A stretch of 57,620 nucleotides of DNA from an uncultured Christensenellaceae bacterium (GCA_910588015.1 CAJUOK010000002.1:28930-86549), one strand, 5' to 3'. Shown: positions 7,993 through 17,323, counted from the first letter of the stretch. The notes: generated by a model from the letters alone, not told the origin. Translations and numbers: made by a program.

Positions 7993-10900
7993 TTAGAATT
8001 TTACGGTAAATCTCAATTTATGTTCTTGCTTGGGCAATATCTTGTATTGAGGTTTCGTACAAGCCATTGCAGGCACGTCTCCGCCTACGCCGCGCTGTTT
8101 TCCGTCCACGCAAACCGTAAGCATATCCTCTCTCTCAAGCTCGTGCATATGCTGAGCGGAATGCAGCGTTTGACAAGTGTAAGGATGAACGGTCATTTCA
8201 AAAGCTTTGTCTACGGCTCTAATCTCAACGCATTTTTGTCCGCCTATCTTTGCATAGCGAACGCCCGTGCGATTGCCGTTTTCCTGCGGATATAGGTAAT
8301 CGTGAATAAAGTCTTCCGCAACGCCCTTCCACAGTCCCAATTTGGCGGCTGTGGCTCTGTCGCAATAATTCTCGTGCGGTCCTTTGGCATACATTTCCAC
8401 GCCGTCTACGCCCTTTGACAGTCTCCAGCTGAATCCGTATCTCTCCATATCCTTGGAGCAAGTTAGCGCCATAGATATTTCCACAGTTGCGTCTCCGCTG
8501 AACTTATAAACGGTATGCAGCTTCTTAAGATAACGCATACTCCAATCTATCTCCGCTATGACAACTCCTTGCTCTTCTCTCACGGCAATGCGTTTTGCTT
8601 TCAATTTCTTTTGCGCGTTACGGAACGCGTCGACGCCCATTATCACCTTGGCGATTATACGCGGAACCTGCGGCAACGCGTCGTTGTCTATTGTCGCTCT
8701 TACAAAATTAGGTCTAATAGGCGCGGTGAGTTTTTCTTCTCCGTCAGTCTTGGCGGAGACTATGCTTCCGTCTTTAGCAATCGTAAATTGGCAATTGCCT
8801 GCATTTACGGTATATTCCTTACCATTTTGGACAAACGTTGCTCCGCCTTTCAAAACAGGAGCTTTAAAATCATACTCTTTCAAAACAAATTGCTCGTATG
8901 CAACTATATGACCTTTTTCCGCATATGCGCTGTCGGTCTTCATAACCATTGCTATATTGCATACGACTTCTTTATCCGACGGCATATCGATTTGTCTGTC
9001 AAACAGCTTACATACCGCGGTTTCGTCGGGCGCGCAGTCAATCTCCAAAACGCTTGAATAAATTTCTTCGCCTTCTGCCTCGATTGAAACTTTTATTTCG
9101 AATTCTTTTAGATTGGTAAAGCGATAGCGATTGAATACTTTCAAATCGTCGCCGTCTAATGAAAACTCCGCCTGCTGATACTGATACTTGACTTCGAAAA
9201 GTGCGGGATTAGGCGAACGGTCGGCGCGCACTATGCCGTTGAAGGCAAAGCGTCCTGCATTTGGCTTGTCTCCGAAATCTCCTCCGTAACACCACTTGTC
9301 TTTGCCGTTTTCCTTTACTCTGATACTTTGGTCTGCAAAATCCCAAATATATCCGCCCGCCAATCTGTCGTATTTGCGGAACATATCCCAATAATCGCTA
9401 AAGTTGCCTAGGCTGTTGCCCATACAGTGAGCGTATTCGCACTGTATAAACGGCAAATCGCGATACATTTCGGGCGTATACTTACTGCCCATAGGCGACC
9501 AAATCGCCAAACAGTGTCTCATTGGCTTGTTTTCGCCTATTATCGGCATTTTTTCAACTTTTGAATACATTTCGCTGAGCACGTCGCCCACTTCGCCCTT
9601 TTGGTCAGGCTCGTAATGAATAAATCTCGTCTTGTCAAGCTCGAGCACGGCTTCTTTCATTGCATAAAAATCTTTGCCGAAACCCGACTCGTTGCCTAGC
9701 GACCAGCTGATTATGCAAGAATGATTGCGCAGTCTGCGCACCATATTGACGGCTCTGTATACGCATTGGTCTTTCCATTTCTTACTGCTCTTTGGCAAGA
9801 ACATTGCAAGTCCGTGCGACTCGAGATTGGTCTCTGCCATTACAAGTATTCCGTATCTGTCGCAAAGCTCATAAAATACGTCTTGATTGGGATAGTGAGA
9901 GTTGCGAATTGAAGTGATATTGTTGGCTTTGCAAAGCTTTATATCTTTTTCGATAAGTTCGGCGGGCACAGCGTGTCCGTAATCGGGATGGAATTCGTGA
10001 CGGTTTACGCCGTGAATTTTGATTACCTTGCCGTTGAGCTTGATAAACGGACCTCTGCCGTCTTTCATCGGCTCTATCTTTATCTCTCTAAAACCGAAAT
10101 GCGAACGTCGCATATCAATAAGCGTCCCGCCGTCAAACAGTTTTACTTCGACTTCGTATAGATTTGGAAATTCGTGCGACCAAAGTCTCACGTCGTTTAT
10201 TTCAGCTTCCAAGGCAACGTCTACGACGCCGTCTTGCGCTATACTGTCAACTTTTTGTTCCAAAACCGCAACTTTATCTTCGCCAAAAGATAACGTAACT
10301 TGCGCTTTTAGATTTTCAGCGCCAACGCCCCTTGATTCCAATGTCACGTCGGTAATGAATTTAGCGTTTTTATATTCGTCTTTTAGCTCGCAACGCGTAA
10401 AATAATCCGCTATCTGCGTCTTTGGTTTATATATCAGCCACACGTTGCGGAAAATACCCGAGATACGCCACATATCTTGGTCCTCGAGATAACTGCCCGT
10501 CGTGTATCTATATACCGAAACCGCAAGTTTGTTCTTGCCGACTTTTACAAGCGGCGTAATATCGTATTCCTGCGGAGAAAAAGTATCTTCTGAATATCCG
10601 ACGAATTGACCGTTGACGTATATATCGCCGCAGCTGTTGATTCCGTCGAATCTCAAAAATACGTCGCGACTGCTCTCCTTGACCTCGAATTCCGTAACGT
10701 AACAGCCCACTTCGTTGTATCTCTCTTTGACGTGAGGAATATTTGCTATATTGAACTGCGACAGCGCGTATGGATATACGTAATTGGTATATATGGGCTG
10801 TCCGTGCCCTTGTATCTGCCAGTTTGACGGCACTTTAATTTTGCAAAAATCTTTGAGTTCCGCGCCTACGCTCTCATAGCCCAAAGGCACGGCTTTGGGA

Positions 10901-11037
10901 TTTGCGACAAGTTTAAAATCCCACTCTCCGTCAAGACTTTCCGCCGTAGCATTGCCGTCTTTATCGAGAGGAAATCCCGCGGCGTATCGCTTTATAGAAT
11001 TTACGTCATAGACTGACAGCTTCTTCCAATAATTCAT
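7993..11037 (-). CDS. lacZ: Beta-galactosidase, glycoside hydrolase family 2
   Basis: 1014 residues, the length of long LacZ-type enzymes (E. coli 1023). The order is the usual one: N-terminal jelly-roll sugar-binding domain, two immunoglobulin-like domains, a TIM barrel and a C-terminal beta-sandwich. The barrel carries HGVNRHEFHPDYGHA, the acid/base E450 in WSLGNESG and the nucleophile E534 in IQCEYAHCMGN. There is no signal peptide, so it should act in the cytoplasm on imported lactose or galactosides. AGGAG lies eight bases before the ATG. It has its own promoter and no linked transporter or regulator. Confidence 0.97.
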   Translation of the reverse strand: MNYWKKLSVYDVNSIKRYAAGFPLDKDGNATAESLDGEWDFKLVANPKAVPLGYESVGAELKDFCKIKVPSNWQIQGHGQPIYTNYVYPYALSQFNIANIPHVKERYNEVGCYVTEFEVKESSRDVFLRFDGINSCGDIYVNGQFVGYSEDTFSPQEYDITPLVKVGKNKLAVSVYRYTTGSYLEDQDMWRISGIFRNVWLIYKPKTQIADYFTRCELKDEYKNAKFITDVTLESRGVGAENLKAQVTLSFGEDKVAVLEQKVDSIAQDGVVDVALEAEINDVRLWSHEFPNLYEVEVKLFDGGTLIDMRRSHFGFREIKIEPMKDGRGPFIKLNGKVIKIHGVNRHEFHPDYGHAVPAELIEKDIKLCKANNITSIRNSHYPNQDVFYELCDRYGILVMAETNLESHGLAMFLPKSSKKWKDQCVYRAVNMVRRLRNHSCIISWSLGNESGFGKDFYAMKEAVLELDKTRFIHYEPDQKGEVGDVLSEMYSKVEKMPIIGENKPMRHCLAIWSPMGSKYTPEMYRDLPFIQCEYAHCMGNSLGNFSDYWDMFRKYDRLAGGYIWDFADQSIRVKENGKDKWCYGGDFGDKPNAGRFAFNGIVRADRSPNPALFEVKYQYQQAEFSLDGDDLKVFNRYRFTNLKEFEIKVSIEAEGEEIYSSVLEIDCAPDETAVCKLFDRQIDMPSDKEVVCNIAMVMKTDSAYAEKGHIVAYEQFVLKEYDFKAPVLKGGATFVQNGKEYTVNAGNCQFTIAKDGSIVSAKTDGEEKLTAPIRPNFVRATIDNDALPQVPRIIAKVIMGVDAFRNAQKKLKAKRIAVREEQGVVIAEIDWSMRYLKKLHTVYKFSGDATVEISMALTCSKDMERYGFSWRLSKGVDGVEMYAKGPHENYCDRATAAKLGLWKGVAEDFIHDYLYPQENGNRTGVRYAKIGGQKCVEIRAVDKAFEMTVHPYTCQTLHSAQHMHELEREDMLTVCVDGKQRGVGGDVPAMACTKPQYKILPKQEHKLRFTVKF

Positions 11038-11075
11038 AATATTCTCCTAATTTATGTTAAATCGACATATAAATT

Positions 11076-11104
11076 ATTATAACACGTTTTATCTATAATT
11101 TCAA
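11076..11104 (-). promoter_or_regulatory. Promoter of lacZ
   Basis: On the minus strand TTGAAA, 17-base spacer, TATAAT, ending 38 bases before the lacZ start. No clear palindromic operator lies between it and the gene. Confidence 0.75.
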
Positions 11105-11146
11105 TACAATTATCCATAAAAATCGTTTGCGTATTTGCGGCAATTT

Positions 11147-12016
11147 TTATTTGGATACGACGTCGACGTATATTTCGTCGGCGACTAAATTTATATGACA
11201 GCGCCTGCCGTCTTTGCAATTCAAATCCAATTCTGTGTCGCAATCAAAAATATTTCCGAACAACTGTATTCCCACGTCATAATTTACTTGTCTCAACGTA
11301 TATACTTCGCCGTTGACGAATTCTCCGTCGTCGTCAGCATAATCGTTTATCAAAACGTTGTATTTGTCGGAATACGCTTTGAACTCCACTGTTCTGCCGT
11401 CTGATAGTTCAAGCCTCAAAACGTTTTGAACTACCGTTACCTTTGCGGATTTTCCTTCCAAATCATTAGGAATTTGGCATTTTTTGAGTTTGGACAATAT
11501 CAATGCGTTTCTGTCTTTCTGATTTTCAAACATCAAAAACCTTTCCTTAAGGTCCTCGTCAAAATCCACGGCAAAATACTCGTCGTGCGAAGTAGACTCA
11601 GCAATTATCTTGTCATTATAAATAACTGCCGTATCCTCAAACAAGCAATAACAGTCTTTATACATATTTTCCCAATGCCAATTTAAATACCAACCTTCTC
11701 CTGCTCCCAGCGCAATTGCGCCCTTATCGCCTATTTTGCTTTGTTTCAGCAAGAATTCTTTACGCTCTTGCGTCAGTTGAAATTTAAGATGTTGACAGTC
11801 ATACTTGTTCATCAAATCGTAGCCTACCGAATTCAAAAATTCGTTGTAAAAAGGAATAAAAGCGCTCTTTTCTTTTTCCTGCCCATTCAACAACCTTCTT
11901 ATCATAATTTTCGCGGTATCTCCTACGGATATTGCAAATTTCAAAAGAGTACGTCTTTCCTCAACTTCCATCAAAGCCGTCTGCGCCATCCACTTATAGT
12001 AATACTTATCTGCCAT
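11147..12016 (-). CDS. Protein of unknown function
   Basis: 289 residues, acidic, with no signal peptide or membrane helix. I do not recognise the family. The N-terminal 100 residues look helical and charged; the rest looks beta-rich, with short runs such as GAIALGAGEGWYLNWHW and a C-terminal segment with cysteines at FDCDTELDLNCKDGRRCH. The ribosome binding site is GGGAGG and the gene has its own promoter. It lies upstream of lacZ on the same strand, but lacZ has a separate promoter, so shared function is not implied. Confidence 0.8.
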   Translation of the reverse strand: MADKYYYKWMAQTALMEVEERRTLLKFAISVGDTAKIMIRRLLNGQEKEKSAFIPFYNEFLNSVGYDLMNKYDCQHLKFQLTQERKEFLLKQSKIGDKGAIALGAGEGWYLNWHWENMYKDCYCLFEDTAVIYNDKIIAESTSHDEYFAVDFDEDLKERFLMFENQKDRNALILSKLKKCQIPNDLEGKSAKVTVVQNVLRLELSDGRTVEFKAYSDKYNVLINDYADDDGEFVNGEVYTLRQVNYDVGIQLFGNIFDCDTELDLNCKDGRRCHINLVADEIYVDVVSK

Positions 12017-12045
12017 AATAATCCTCCCAAACCTTATTCTATAAA

Positions 12046-12074
12046 ATTATAACACAGTAAAGAAGCAAAGTAAA
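12046..12074 (-). promoter_or_regulatory. Promoter of the unknown 289-residue protein
   Basis: On the minus strand TTTACT, 17-base spacer, TATAAT, 29 bases before the ATG. Confidence 0.65.
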
Positions 12075-12102
12075 TACCCATTCCTCGACATTTATGCGAA
12101 TA

Positions 12103-12630
12103 TTAATCAGTCTTTTTCAATGCTTTTTGCTGTTCTTCCAATTGCTTGAACATCTCTATAATTTGTTCGGGAGTCTCTTGCATACCGCGTTTTACCCATT
12201 CGTCGCACCAACCGAAAAATGCGCCTGCAAAAAACGAAAGCAAGTATGCTGCCGCGTTATTTTGGATTTGTTCGCCCAATCCGCAGTATTTGCGCGTCAA
12301 GTCATACATCAAATGCTCCAAATGATTGTCGTATAAAAGCCCTAATATCGGTCGCTCCATCTCGAATAATCTCATTATCTTTTCGCCTATATCGCCGTCG
12401 GAATTATCCGACTGCTCTTTCCACTGCGAAGCAATTTTATCCATCGCGGAAAACAAAACGTCTTCTTTAAGATAATAATTCCTGTAATAGCTCACTCGGC
12501 TTACGCCTGCTTTCTGAACAATCTCCGTAATGGTAATATCACAAAAAGCTTTTTTCTTCATAAGTTCCAAAAGCGCAGTTTCGATACTTTCTTTTACTAT
12601 CAAATTAGCCGCATTGATTTTTTTCGCCAT
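12103..12630 (-). CDS. TetR/AcrR-family transcriptional regulator
   Basis: 175 residues. The N-terminal helix-turn-helix reads FCDITITEIVQKAGVSRVSYYRNY, typical of TetR repressors, here with YY where the family often has FY. The rest is the helical ligand-binding domain, with no recognisable ligand. I chose the ATG at 12630 because GGAG lies 11 bases upstream; ten residues of the longer frame would precede the ribosome binding site. It is divergent from the ABC operon, and two palindromes fall in the shared promoter region, so it probably represses itself and the exporter. Confidence 0.9.
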   Translation of the reverse strand: MAKKINAANLIVKESIETALLELMKKKAFCDITITEIVQKAGVSRVSYYRNYYLKEDVLFSAMDKIASQWKEQSDNSDGDIGEKIMRLFEMERPILGLLYDNHLEHLMYDLTRKYCGLGEQIQNNAAAYLLSFFAGAFFGWCDEWVKRGMQETPEQIIEMFKQLEEQQKALKKTD

Positions 12631-12685
12631 ACTGTAACAAATCTCCGTTGCTTGTATCACTTGCCGTAATTTACCGTTTTTACGG

Positions 12686-12714
12686 TTGACAAGCTTTTTT
12701 ATTGTGTGTTACAT
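12686..12714 (+). promoter_or_regulatory. Probable promoter of the ABC operon
   Basis: TTGACA, 17-base spacer, TTACAT. The -35 box is perfect and the -10 weak. The -10 lies inside the palindrome at 12706-12723. Confidence 0.5.
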
Positions 12715-12723
12715 TTGTATCAC
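12706..12723. promoter_or_regulatory. Candidate TetR operator
   Basis: GTGTTACATTTGTATCAC is an 18-base dyad with a single mismatched pair around a central TT. It covers the -10 of the ABC promoter, the position expected for repression. Confidence 0.6.
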
Positions 12724-12726
12724 CTA

Positions 12727-12754
12727 ATGCGAATTATATCAGATAATATCGCAT
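12727..12754. promoter_or_regulatory. Second dyad covering the TetR gene -10
   Basis: Arms ATGCGA and TCGCAT (six perfect pairs) with inner ATTAT/ATAAT and one bulged A. It covers the -10 box and spacer of the minus-strand TetR promoter. Confidence 0.4.
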
Positions 12755-12761
12755 AAGTCAA
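12733..12761 (-). promoter_or_regulatory. Promoter of the TetR gene
   Basis: On the minus strand TTGACT, 17-base spacer, TATAAT, giving a leader of about 95 bases before the ATG at 12630. Confidence 0.65.
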
Positions 12762-12784
12762 TCAAAGTATCTTAAGGAGAAAAT

Positions 12785-13675
12785 ATGGAATACGTTATCG
12801 AGACGCAAAATCTTGTAAAACAGTATAAGACCAAACTTGCGGTAAACGACGTGTCTATTCACGTTAAGCGCGGCGATATCTACGGTCTAATCGGAAAAAA
12901 CGGCGCGGGCAAAACAAGTCTTATGAAACTCATTCTCGGGCTTACCAATCCCACGAAAGGAAAAATCAAACTCTACGGAAGCGAAAATCTTGACGAAGGC
13001 AGAAAAAAGATAGGTTCGCTTATAGAAGCGCCGGGACTTTATAAAAACTGCTCCGCATATGAAAATATGCTGCGCTTTTCCATTCTTTACGGAGCCGACA
13101 AAAAAGAAATTCAACCTATTCTCAAAAGAGTGGGACTTGCCGACACCGGAACAAAAAAAGCAGGCGACTTTTCTTTGGGTATGCGTCAGCGACTCGGCAT
13201 TGCAATCGCTCTCTTATCGAATCCTGAAGTGTTGGTGTTAGACGAACCTATAAACGGACTTGACCCGGCGGGCATAAAGGAAATTCGCGATATTATATTA
13301 GAACTCAACAGCGAAGGCGTGACTTTCGTCATATCCTCACACTTGCTTGACGAACTTGCAAAAGTGGTGACAAATTACGGCATTATTTCCGACGGCGCGC
13401 TAGCCGAAGAAGTAAGCGCCGCCGAAATCCAAGACAGATGCCGCAAACACGTCAAAATCGTCAGCGACAACGCTCAAAAGGCTTTGCAATTACTCAAAGA
13501 AAAGCTCCCCGATTTGACGGCGGAAATCAGACGCGACGTACTGTATCTTTCGTCGCATCTAGATTTGACGGCAAAAATGAACGCTTATCTTGTATCGCGC
13601 GGCGTCGCCGTCAGCGAAATCGCTCTGTCGGAAAGCGGATTCGAAGATTATTTTATAGAGAGGTTGGGAAGATGA
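12785..13675 (+). CDS. ABC transporter ATP-binding protein
   Basis: 296 residues. Walker A is GLIGKNGAGKTSL, the signature is FSLGMRQRLG, Walker B is VLVLDEPINGLDP, and the switch histidine lies in SSHLLDEL. The sequence matches the CcmA/bacitracin-exporter type of ATPase that pairs with ABC-2 permeases; a C-terminal extension of about 80 residues is usual there. AAGGAG lies seven bases before the ATG. Its stop overlaps the permease start by four bases (ATGA). It should energise export of an unknown substrate, possibly an antimicrobial or lipid, under the divergent TetR regulator. Confidence 0.95.
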   Translation: MEYVIETQNLVKQYKTKLAVNDVSIHVKRGDIYGLIGKNGAGKTSLMKLILGLTNPTKGKIKLYGSENLDEGRKKIGSLIEAPGLYKNCSAYENMLRFSILYGADKKEIQPILKRVGLADTGTKKAGDFSLGMRQRLGIAIALLSNPEVLVLDEPINGLDPAGIKEIRDIILELNSEGVTFVISSHLLDELAKVVTNYGIISDGALAEEVSAAEIQDRCRKHVKIVSDNAQKALQLLKEKLPDLTAEIRRDVLYLSSHLDLTAKMNAYLVSRGVAVSEIALSESGFEDYFIERLGR

Positions 13676-14424
13676 AAAAACTGTTGAAATTCGAATTTTA
13701 TAAATTGTCAAAACAAAAAAGCTTTTATATTTGCTCTGCAGTTATGCTTGTAATGTCGTTGATAGGAATTTTGCTATCGAAGGCAATAGCAGACGGTAAC
13801 CCTGAATTGCCAATAGGCGCAACGTCGGGAAAATCTGCAATGCTGTCGGCGGTAAGCTCCTCAAGCTTCACAATGATATGCGGAATTTTCCTAGCTTTGT
13901 TCGTATGCTCGGACTATAGCGAACAAACGATAAAAAATATCTATTCCCGCGGATTCTCGCGCGGCAAAGTATATATTGCCAAATTCACTGCAGGCATTAC
14001 CGCAACAATAATAATGTTTGCCGTAACGCTAGTGTTTAACTTGGCGGCAGGCAGTTTGATATTCGGCAACGGCGCTTCTCCAAGCGGCAATTACGCAGGA
14101 CTTATATTAGGTCAGTTGATTACCTGTCTTGCATATTCGTCCTTTGTCTTTGCAATATGTCTTATCGTCAAAAAGGTCGGTTCGTCCATTGCCTTGGCAA
14201 TTTTAGGACCGTCGCTGATAAGCGCGCTTCTATCGCTTGCCGACGCATTCTTAAAAATCGAAAACTTCAAAATAAGCGGCTATTGGCTCGAAGGCTTGCT
14301 TGGCGATTTAAGTTCCGCTGCCACAAGTTCTTCTAGATTGACGGTATGCATAATTCTTTCAATTATATATGCAGTCGCATTTGCTACAGCAGGATATTTT
14401 ATAAACAAAAAACAGGATAATTAA
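13672..14424 (+). CDS. ABC-2 type permease
   Basis: 250 residues with about six hydrophobic segments, the first being FYICSAVMLVMSLIGILLS. The N-terminal KLLKFEFYKLSKQKSFY resembles the amphipathic start of lantibiotic-immunity-type permeases. The start is the ATG at 13672, overlapping the ATPase stop; the longer open frame upstream lies in the wrong frame over the ATPase gene. It forms the membrane half of the exporter. Confidence 0.9.
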   Translation: MKKLLKFEFYKLSKQKSFYICSAVMLVMSLIGILLSKAIADGNPELPIGATSGKSAMLSAVSSSSFTMICGIFLALFVCSDYSEQTIKNIYSRGFSRGKVYIAKFTAGITATIIMFAVTLVFNLAAGSLIFGNGASPSGNYAGLILGQLITCLAYSSFVFAICLIVKKVGSSIALAILGPSLISALLSLADAFLKIENFKISGYWLEGLLGDLSSAATSSSRLTVCIILSIIYAVAFATAGYFINKKQDN

Positions 14425-14428
14425 AGTT

Positions 14429-15313
14429 ATGGTCAAACAAGGGATAAAAAACTATTTTAAGAGTCTCAAATATTTCTTCACTCCGCTGGGAACTATGTTC
14501 TTGGGAATGATGATTGGCTTCTCCATACTTCTGCCGGGAATATTCTCGGCAGCGTCTCAACTTATAGACAGTCTCAAACAAATTGCAAACAACGTCAACC
14601 TCGACTTCAATAAGCTTATCAACGACTTGTGGAACGCTGTAAAATCGCTCGACTGGAGCTCTCCGTCCAACGCGCTGTCAACGCTGTTTTCCTCGCAATG
14701 GCTCAACGACGTGCTCAACAAAATTCTCGAAAGCGCGCTGGGAACAGACTTTCAGTCATTCAACTTACAAGTATCAACAATTGTCGACACGTTTATCGCT
14801 CAAGTCGCGTCTTGCGTGATACTGTTTGTTATGTTTTGGATAATAGGCTTCTCCTCGGGATTTACATTGGTAAAATTTTTGATAAGAAGAGACATAGCAA
14901 GAAGGTCTTTATTCAAACTTTTGGTTGCCAATTTTCTCAACTCGGCGCTTACTTCCACTATGGTATTTTTGAGTTTGTGGCTGTTTACGTTGTGGGAATA
15001 CAGCATAATTATCTCGCTTATAATAATGCTTTTGCTTGTCGGCGTATTCGCGCTTTTTGAAGCATATTTGATACACGGATTTAAAAAAATAAAATTAAAA
15101 AAGATAGTCAACGCCAAAAATGCGGGACTGTATATGCTTACCAACTTGCTGATATTTATTATATCCATATGTATGACGGTTGTCGCCGTGGCTATCAACG
15201 TGTTTACGGGACTTTTTGTCGGGCTTGCGCTTGTGGTAATAGCCTTTATCGTAATCGAACTAAACGCCGAAGCCTACGTCAAAGCCAAAGCTTCAGAAGT
15301 CGCAAAATCTTAA
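14429..15313 (+). CDS. Polytopic membrane protein of the ABC operon
   Basis: 294 residues. One hydrophobic segment near the start (TMFLGMMIGFSILLPGIFSA) is followed by a roughly 85-residue external-looking loop rich in Asn, Ser and Trp, then four or five more segments. I do not recognise the family. It begins four bases after the permease stop and is followed by the operon terminator, so it is co-expressed with the exporter. It could be an accessory or immunity component; that is inference. Confidence 0.85.
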   Translation: MVKQGIKNYFKSLKYFFTPLGTMFLGMMIGFSILLPGIFSAASQLIDSLKQIANNVNLDFNKLINDLWNAVKSLDWSSPSNALSTLFSSQWLNDVLNKILESALGTDFQSFNLQVSTIVDTFIAQVASCVILFVMFWIIGFSSGFTLVKFLIRRDIARRSLFKLLVANFLNSALTSTMVFLSLWLFTLWEYSIIISLIIMLLLVGVFALFEAYLIHGFKKIKLKKIVNAKNAGLYMLTNLLIFIISICMTVVAVAINVFTGLFVGLALVVIAFIVIELNAEAYVKAKASEVAKS

Positions 15314-15340
15314 TTTTATTGCATTTAATTTTCAATTCGA

Positions 15341-15377
15341 TTTGCGGTTTTTGTTATTTCAAAAACCGCAAACGTTT
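15341..15377 (+). terminator. Terminator of the ABC operon
   Basis: A perfect 13-base stem, TTTGCGGTTTTTG/CAAAAACCGCAAA, with a six-base loop and a short T run (CGTTTTAA). Confidence 0.75.
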
Positions 15378-15440
15378 TAATATCAGCCCTACCCTTAATG
15401 ATATGCATATTGTTTATAGTTGCGTATAAAATATAAGCAT

Positions 15441-15469
15441 TTGACATACTGAACGTTTGAAAATATAAT
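15441..15469 (+). promoter_or_regulatory. Consensus sigma-A promoter of the sugar acetyltransferase
   Basis: TTGACA, 17-base spacer, TATAAT: a perfect match, so probably strong and unregulated. The expected transcript start is about eight bases before the ribosome binding site. Confidence 0.9.
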
Positions 15470-15494
15470 AACAGTGACAAACGCAGGAGCAATT

Positions 15495-16073
15495 ATGAAT
15501 ACGTTGCAATTTAACGAACAGCTAAAACAAAAACAGTATATACAAGCGCAGTCGGATATGCACAAACATATGCACGATACGGCGCAAAGAGCAAGATTCA
15601 TCACTTCTCAAATCAACTCGGCTTTCCATACCGACGAAGAAATAAGAGACTTGTTTTTTCAACTCACAGACTGCGAAATCGATGAAACGTTTATACTCTT
15701 TCCTCCGTTTTTCGCAGATTACGGCAAGAATATCAAAGTGGGCAAAAACGTCTTTATCAATTCCGGTTGTTGCTTTCAAGACCAAGGCGGCATCGATATA
15801 GGCGACGGCGCGCTTATCGGGCAACAAGTCGTCATTGCCACGCTCAACCACGATTTTCAACCGACAAAGCGCGCAAATCTGTTGCCAAAACCAGTCAAGA
15901 TAGGCAAAAACGTGTGGATAGGAGCTCACGCGACCATATGCCCGGGAGTAACCGTCGGCGACAATGCCGTTATAGCCGCAGGCGCGGTCGTCACCAAAGA
16001 CGTACCTCAAAACGCCGTGGCAGGAGGCATTCCCGCCAAAATTATCAAATATATACAAACCGAATGCAAATAA
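15495..16073 (+). CDS. Hexapeptide sugar O-acetyltransferase (maltose/galactoside acetyltransferase type)
   Basis: 192 residues. A short helical N-terminal Mac domain is followed by the left-handed beta-helix of hexapeptide repeats (for example VTVGDNAVIAAGAVVTKDV) and the typical end VAGGIPAKIIKYI. The catalytic histidine is probably the one in ATLNHDFQP. The enzyme would acetylate a sugar hydroxyl from acetyl-CoA. The ATG at 15495 has CAGGAG five bases upstream; the GTG at 15474 precedes the ribosome binding site and is rejected. Confidence 0.93.
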   Translation: MNTLQFNEQLKQKQYIQAQSDMHKHMHDTAQRARFITSQINSAFHTDEEIRDLFFQLTDCEIDETFILFPPFFADYGKNIKVGKNVFINSGCCFQDQGGIDIGDGALIGQQVVIATLNHDFQPTKRANLLPKPVKIGKNVWIGAHATICPGVTVGDNAVIAAGAVVTKDVPQNAVAGGIPAKIIKYIQTECK

Positions 16074-16103
16074 ATATAACAGCTGAAGCGCAAATAAAAA
16101 ACA

Positions 16104-16132
16104 TTGATTTTTTTAGCTTTGGAGTGTAAAAT
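16104..16132 (+). promoter_or_regulatory. Promoter of the alcohol dehydrogenase gene
   Basis: TTGATT, 17-base spacer, TAAAAT, 24 bases before the ATG. Confidence 0.6.
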
Positions 16133-16156
16133 AAAACTACCTATAAGGAGGCAAAT

Positions 16157-17323
16157 ATGTTAGGAAATTTTACTTACTGCAATCCCACCAAACTCTACTT
16201 CGGTAAAGACGCGTTGGACTCTCTCAACGAGGAACTGCCGAAATACGGCAAGAACGTCTTGCTTGTCTACGGCGGAGGCTCGATAAAGAAAAACGGTATA
16301 TACGACAAAGTCGTGGGTATATTAAAAGCCAACGGCAAAAATATATTCGAGGACGGCGGCGTTATGCCCAATCCTTCAAGCGATAAACTCGAAGAAGGCA
16401 TTGCTCGCGCAAAAGCGGCAAAAGCCGACCTTATACTTGCCGTAGGCGGCGGTTCGGTATGCGATTATGCAAAAGCAGTATCGGTATCCGTAAATTGCTG
16501 CGAGGACCCTTGGGAAAAATATTTTATAAAATTCGACGACGTTGATTGCGATATTATTCCCGTCGGATGCATCTTGACTATGGTGGGCACCGGCAGCGAA
16601 ATGAACGGCGGTTCAGTCATAACCAATCACAAACAAAAACTCAAAATCGGTCACGTCTTCGGCGAAAACGTATTCCCGAAATTCTCAATACTTAATCCCG
16701 AATTTACCTTCACTCTGCCAAAGTATCAAATGGTTTCGGGCATATATGACATTATGTCTCACATACTCGAGCAGTATTTCTCAGGCGAGGACGACAACAC
16801 CAGCGATTACATAATGGAAGGTCTGCTCCGCTCTTTGATACACAGCGCAAATATAGCTATAGAAAATCCTTTGGATTACGAAGCGCGAAGCAACATAATG
16901 TGGATAGCAACTTGGGCGCTCAACACCCTCGTTGAAAAAGGAAAGTCCACAGATTGGATGGTGCATATGTTGGGACAGGCGGTTGCGGCGCACACCGACG
17001 CAACACACGGTATGACGCTAGCGGCGGTGTCTTTGCCTTATTACCGTCATATACTTCCCTATGGACTAAAGAAATTCGCAAGATATGCCGTCAACGTATG
17101 GAATATAGAGCCGTCCGGCAAATCCGATACGCAAATCGCTCAACAAGGTTTGGACGCAATGCAAGCGTGGATGAATAAAATCGGACTTGTTATGAATATA
17201 AGCAAGCTCGGAGTCAGCGGCGATATGATAGACGCAATAGTCAAAAGCACGCTGATAATGGACGGCGGATACAAAACGCTGACAACCGACGAAATTACTT
17301 CTATCCTCAAAAACAGTTTATAA
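16157..17323 (+). CDS. Iron-containing alcohol dehydrogenase (butanol dehydrogenase type)
   Basis: 388 residues, the normal length for group III alcohol dehydrogenases. The N-terminal Rossmann-like domain has VYGGGSI and VGGGSVCDYAKA (NAD(P)-binding). The helical domain holds the metal ligands in GIYDIMSHILEQ and in the HMLGQ...ATHGMT region. The sequence is closest in style to BdhA/YqhD-like enzymes that reduce aldehydes with NAD(P)H, suggesting fermentative alcohol formation or aldehyde detoxification. AAGGAGG lies seven bases before the ATG. It is a single-gene transcript. Confidence 0.95.
   Translation: MLGNFTYCNPTKLYFGKDALDSLNEELPKYGKNVLLVYGGGSIKKNGIYDKVVGILKANGKNIFEDGGVMPNPSSDKLEEGIARAKAAKADLILAVGGGSVCDYAKAVSVSVNCCEDPWEKYFIKFDDVDCDIIPVGCILTMVGTGSEMNGGSVITNHKQKLKIGHVFGENVFPKFSILNPEFTFTLPKYQMVSGIYDIMSHILEQYFSGEDDNTSDYIMEGLLRSLIHSANIAIENPLDYEARSNIMWIATWALNTLVEKGKSTDWMVHMLGQAVAAHTDATHGMTLAAVSLPYYRHILPYGLKKFARYAVNVWNIEPSGKSDTQIAQQGLDAMQAWMNKIGLVMNISKLGVSGDMIDAIVKSTLIMDGGYKTLTTDEITSILKNSL

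Noticed and set aside
13438..13671. N-terminal extension of the ABC permease
   Set aside because: The sequence is Arg-rich shadow coding over the ATPase gene; the natural start is the overlapping ATG at 13672.
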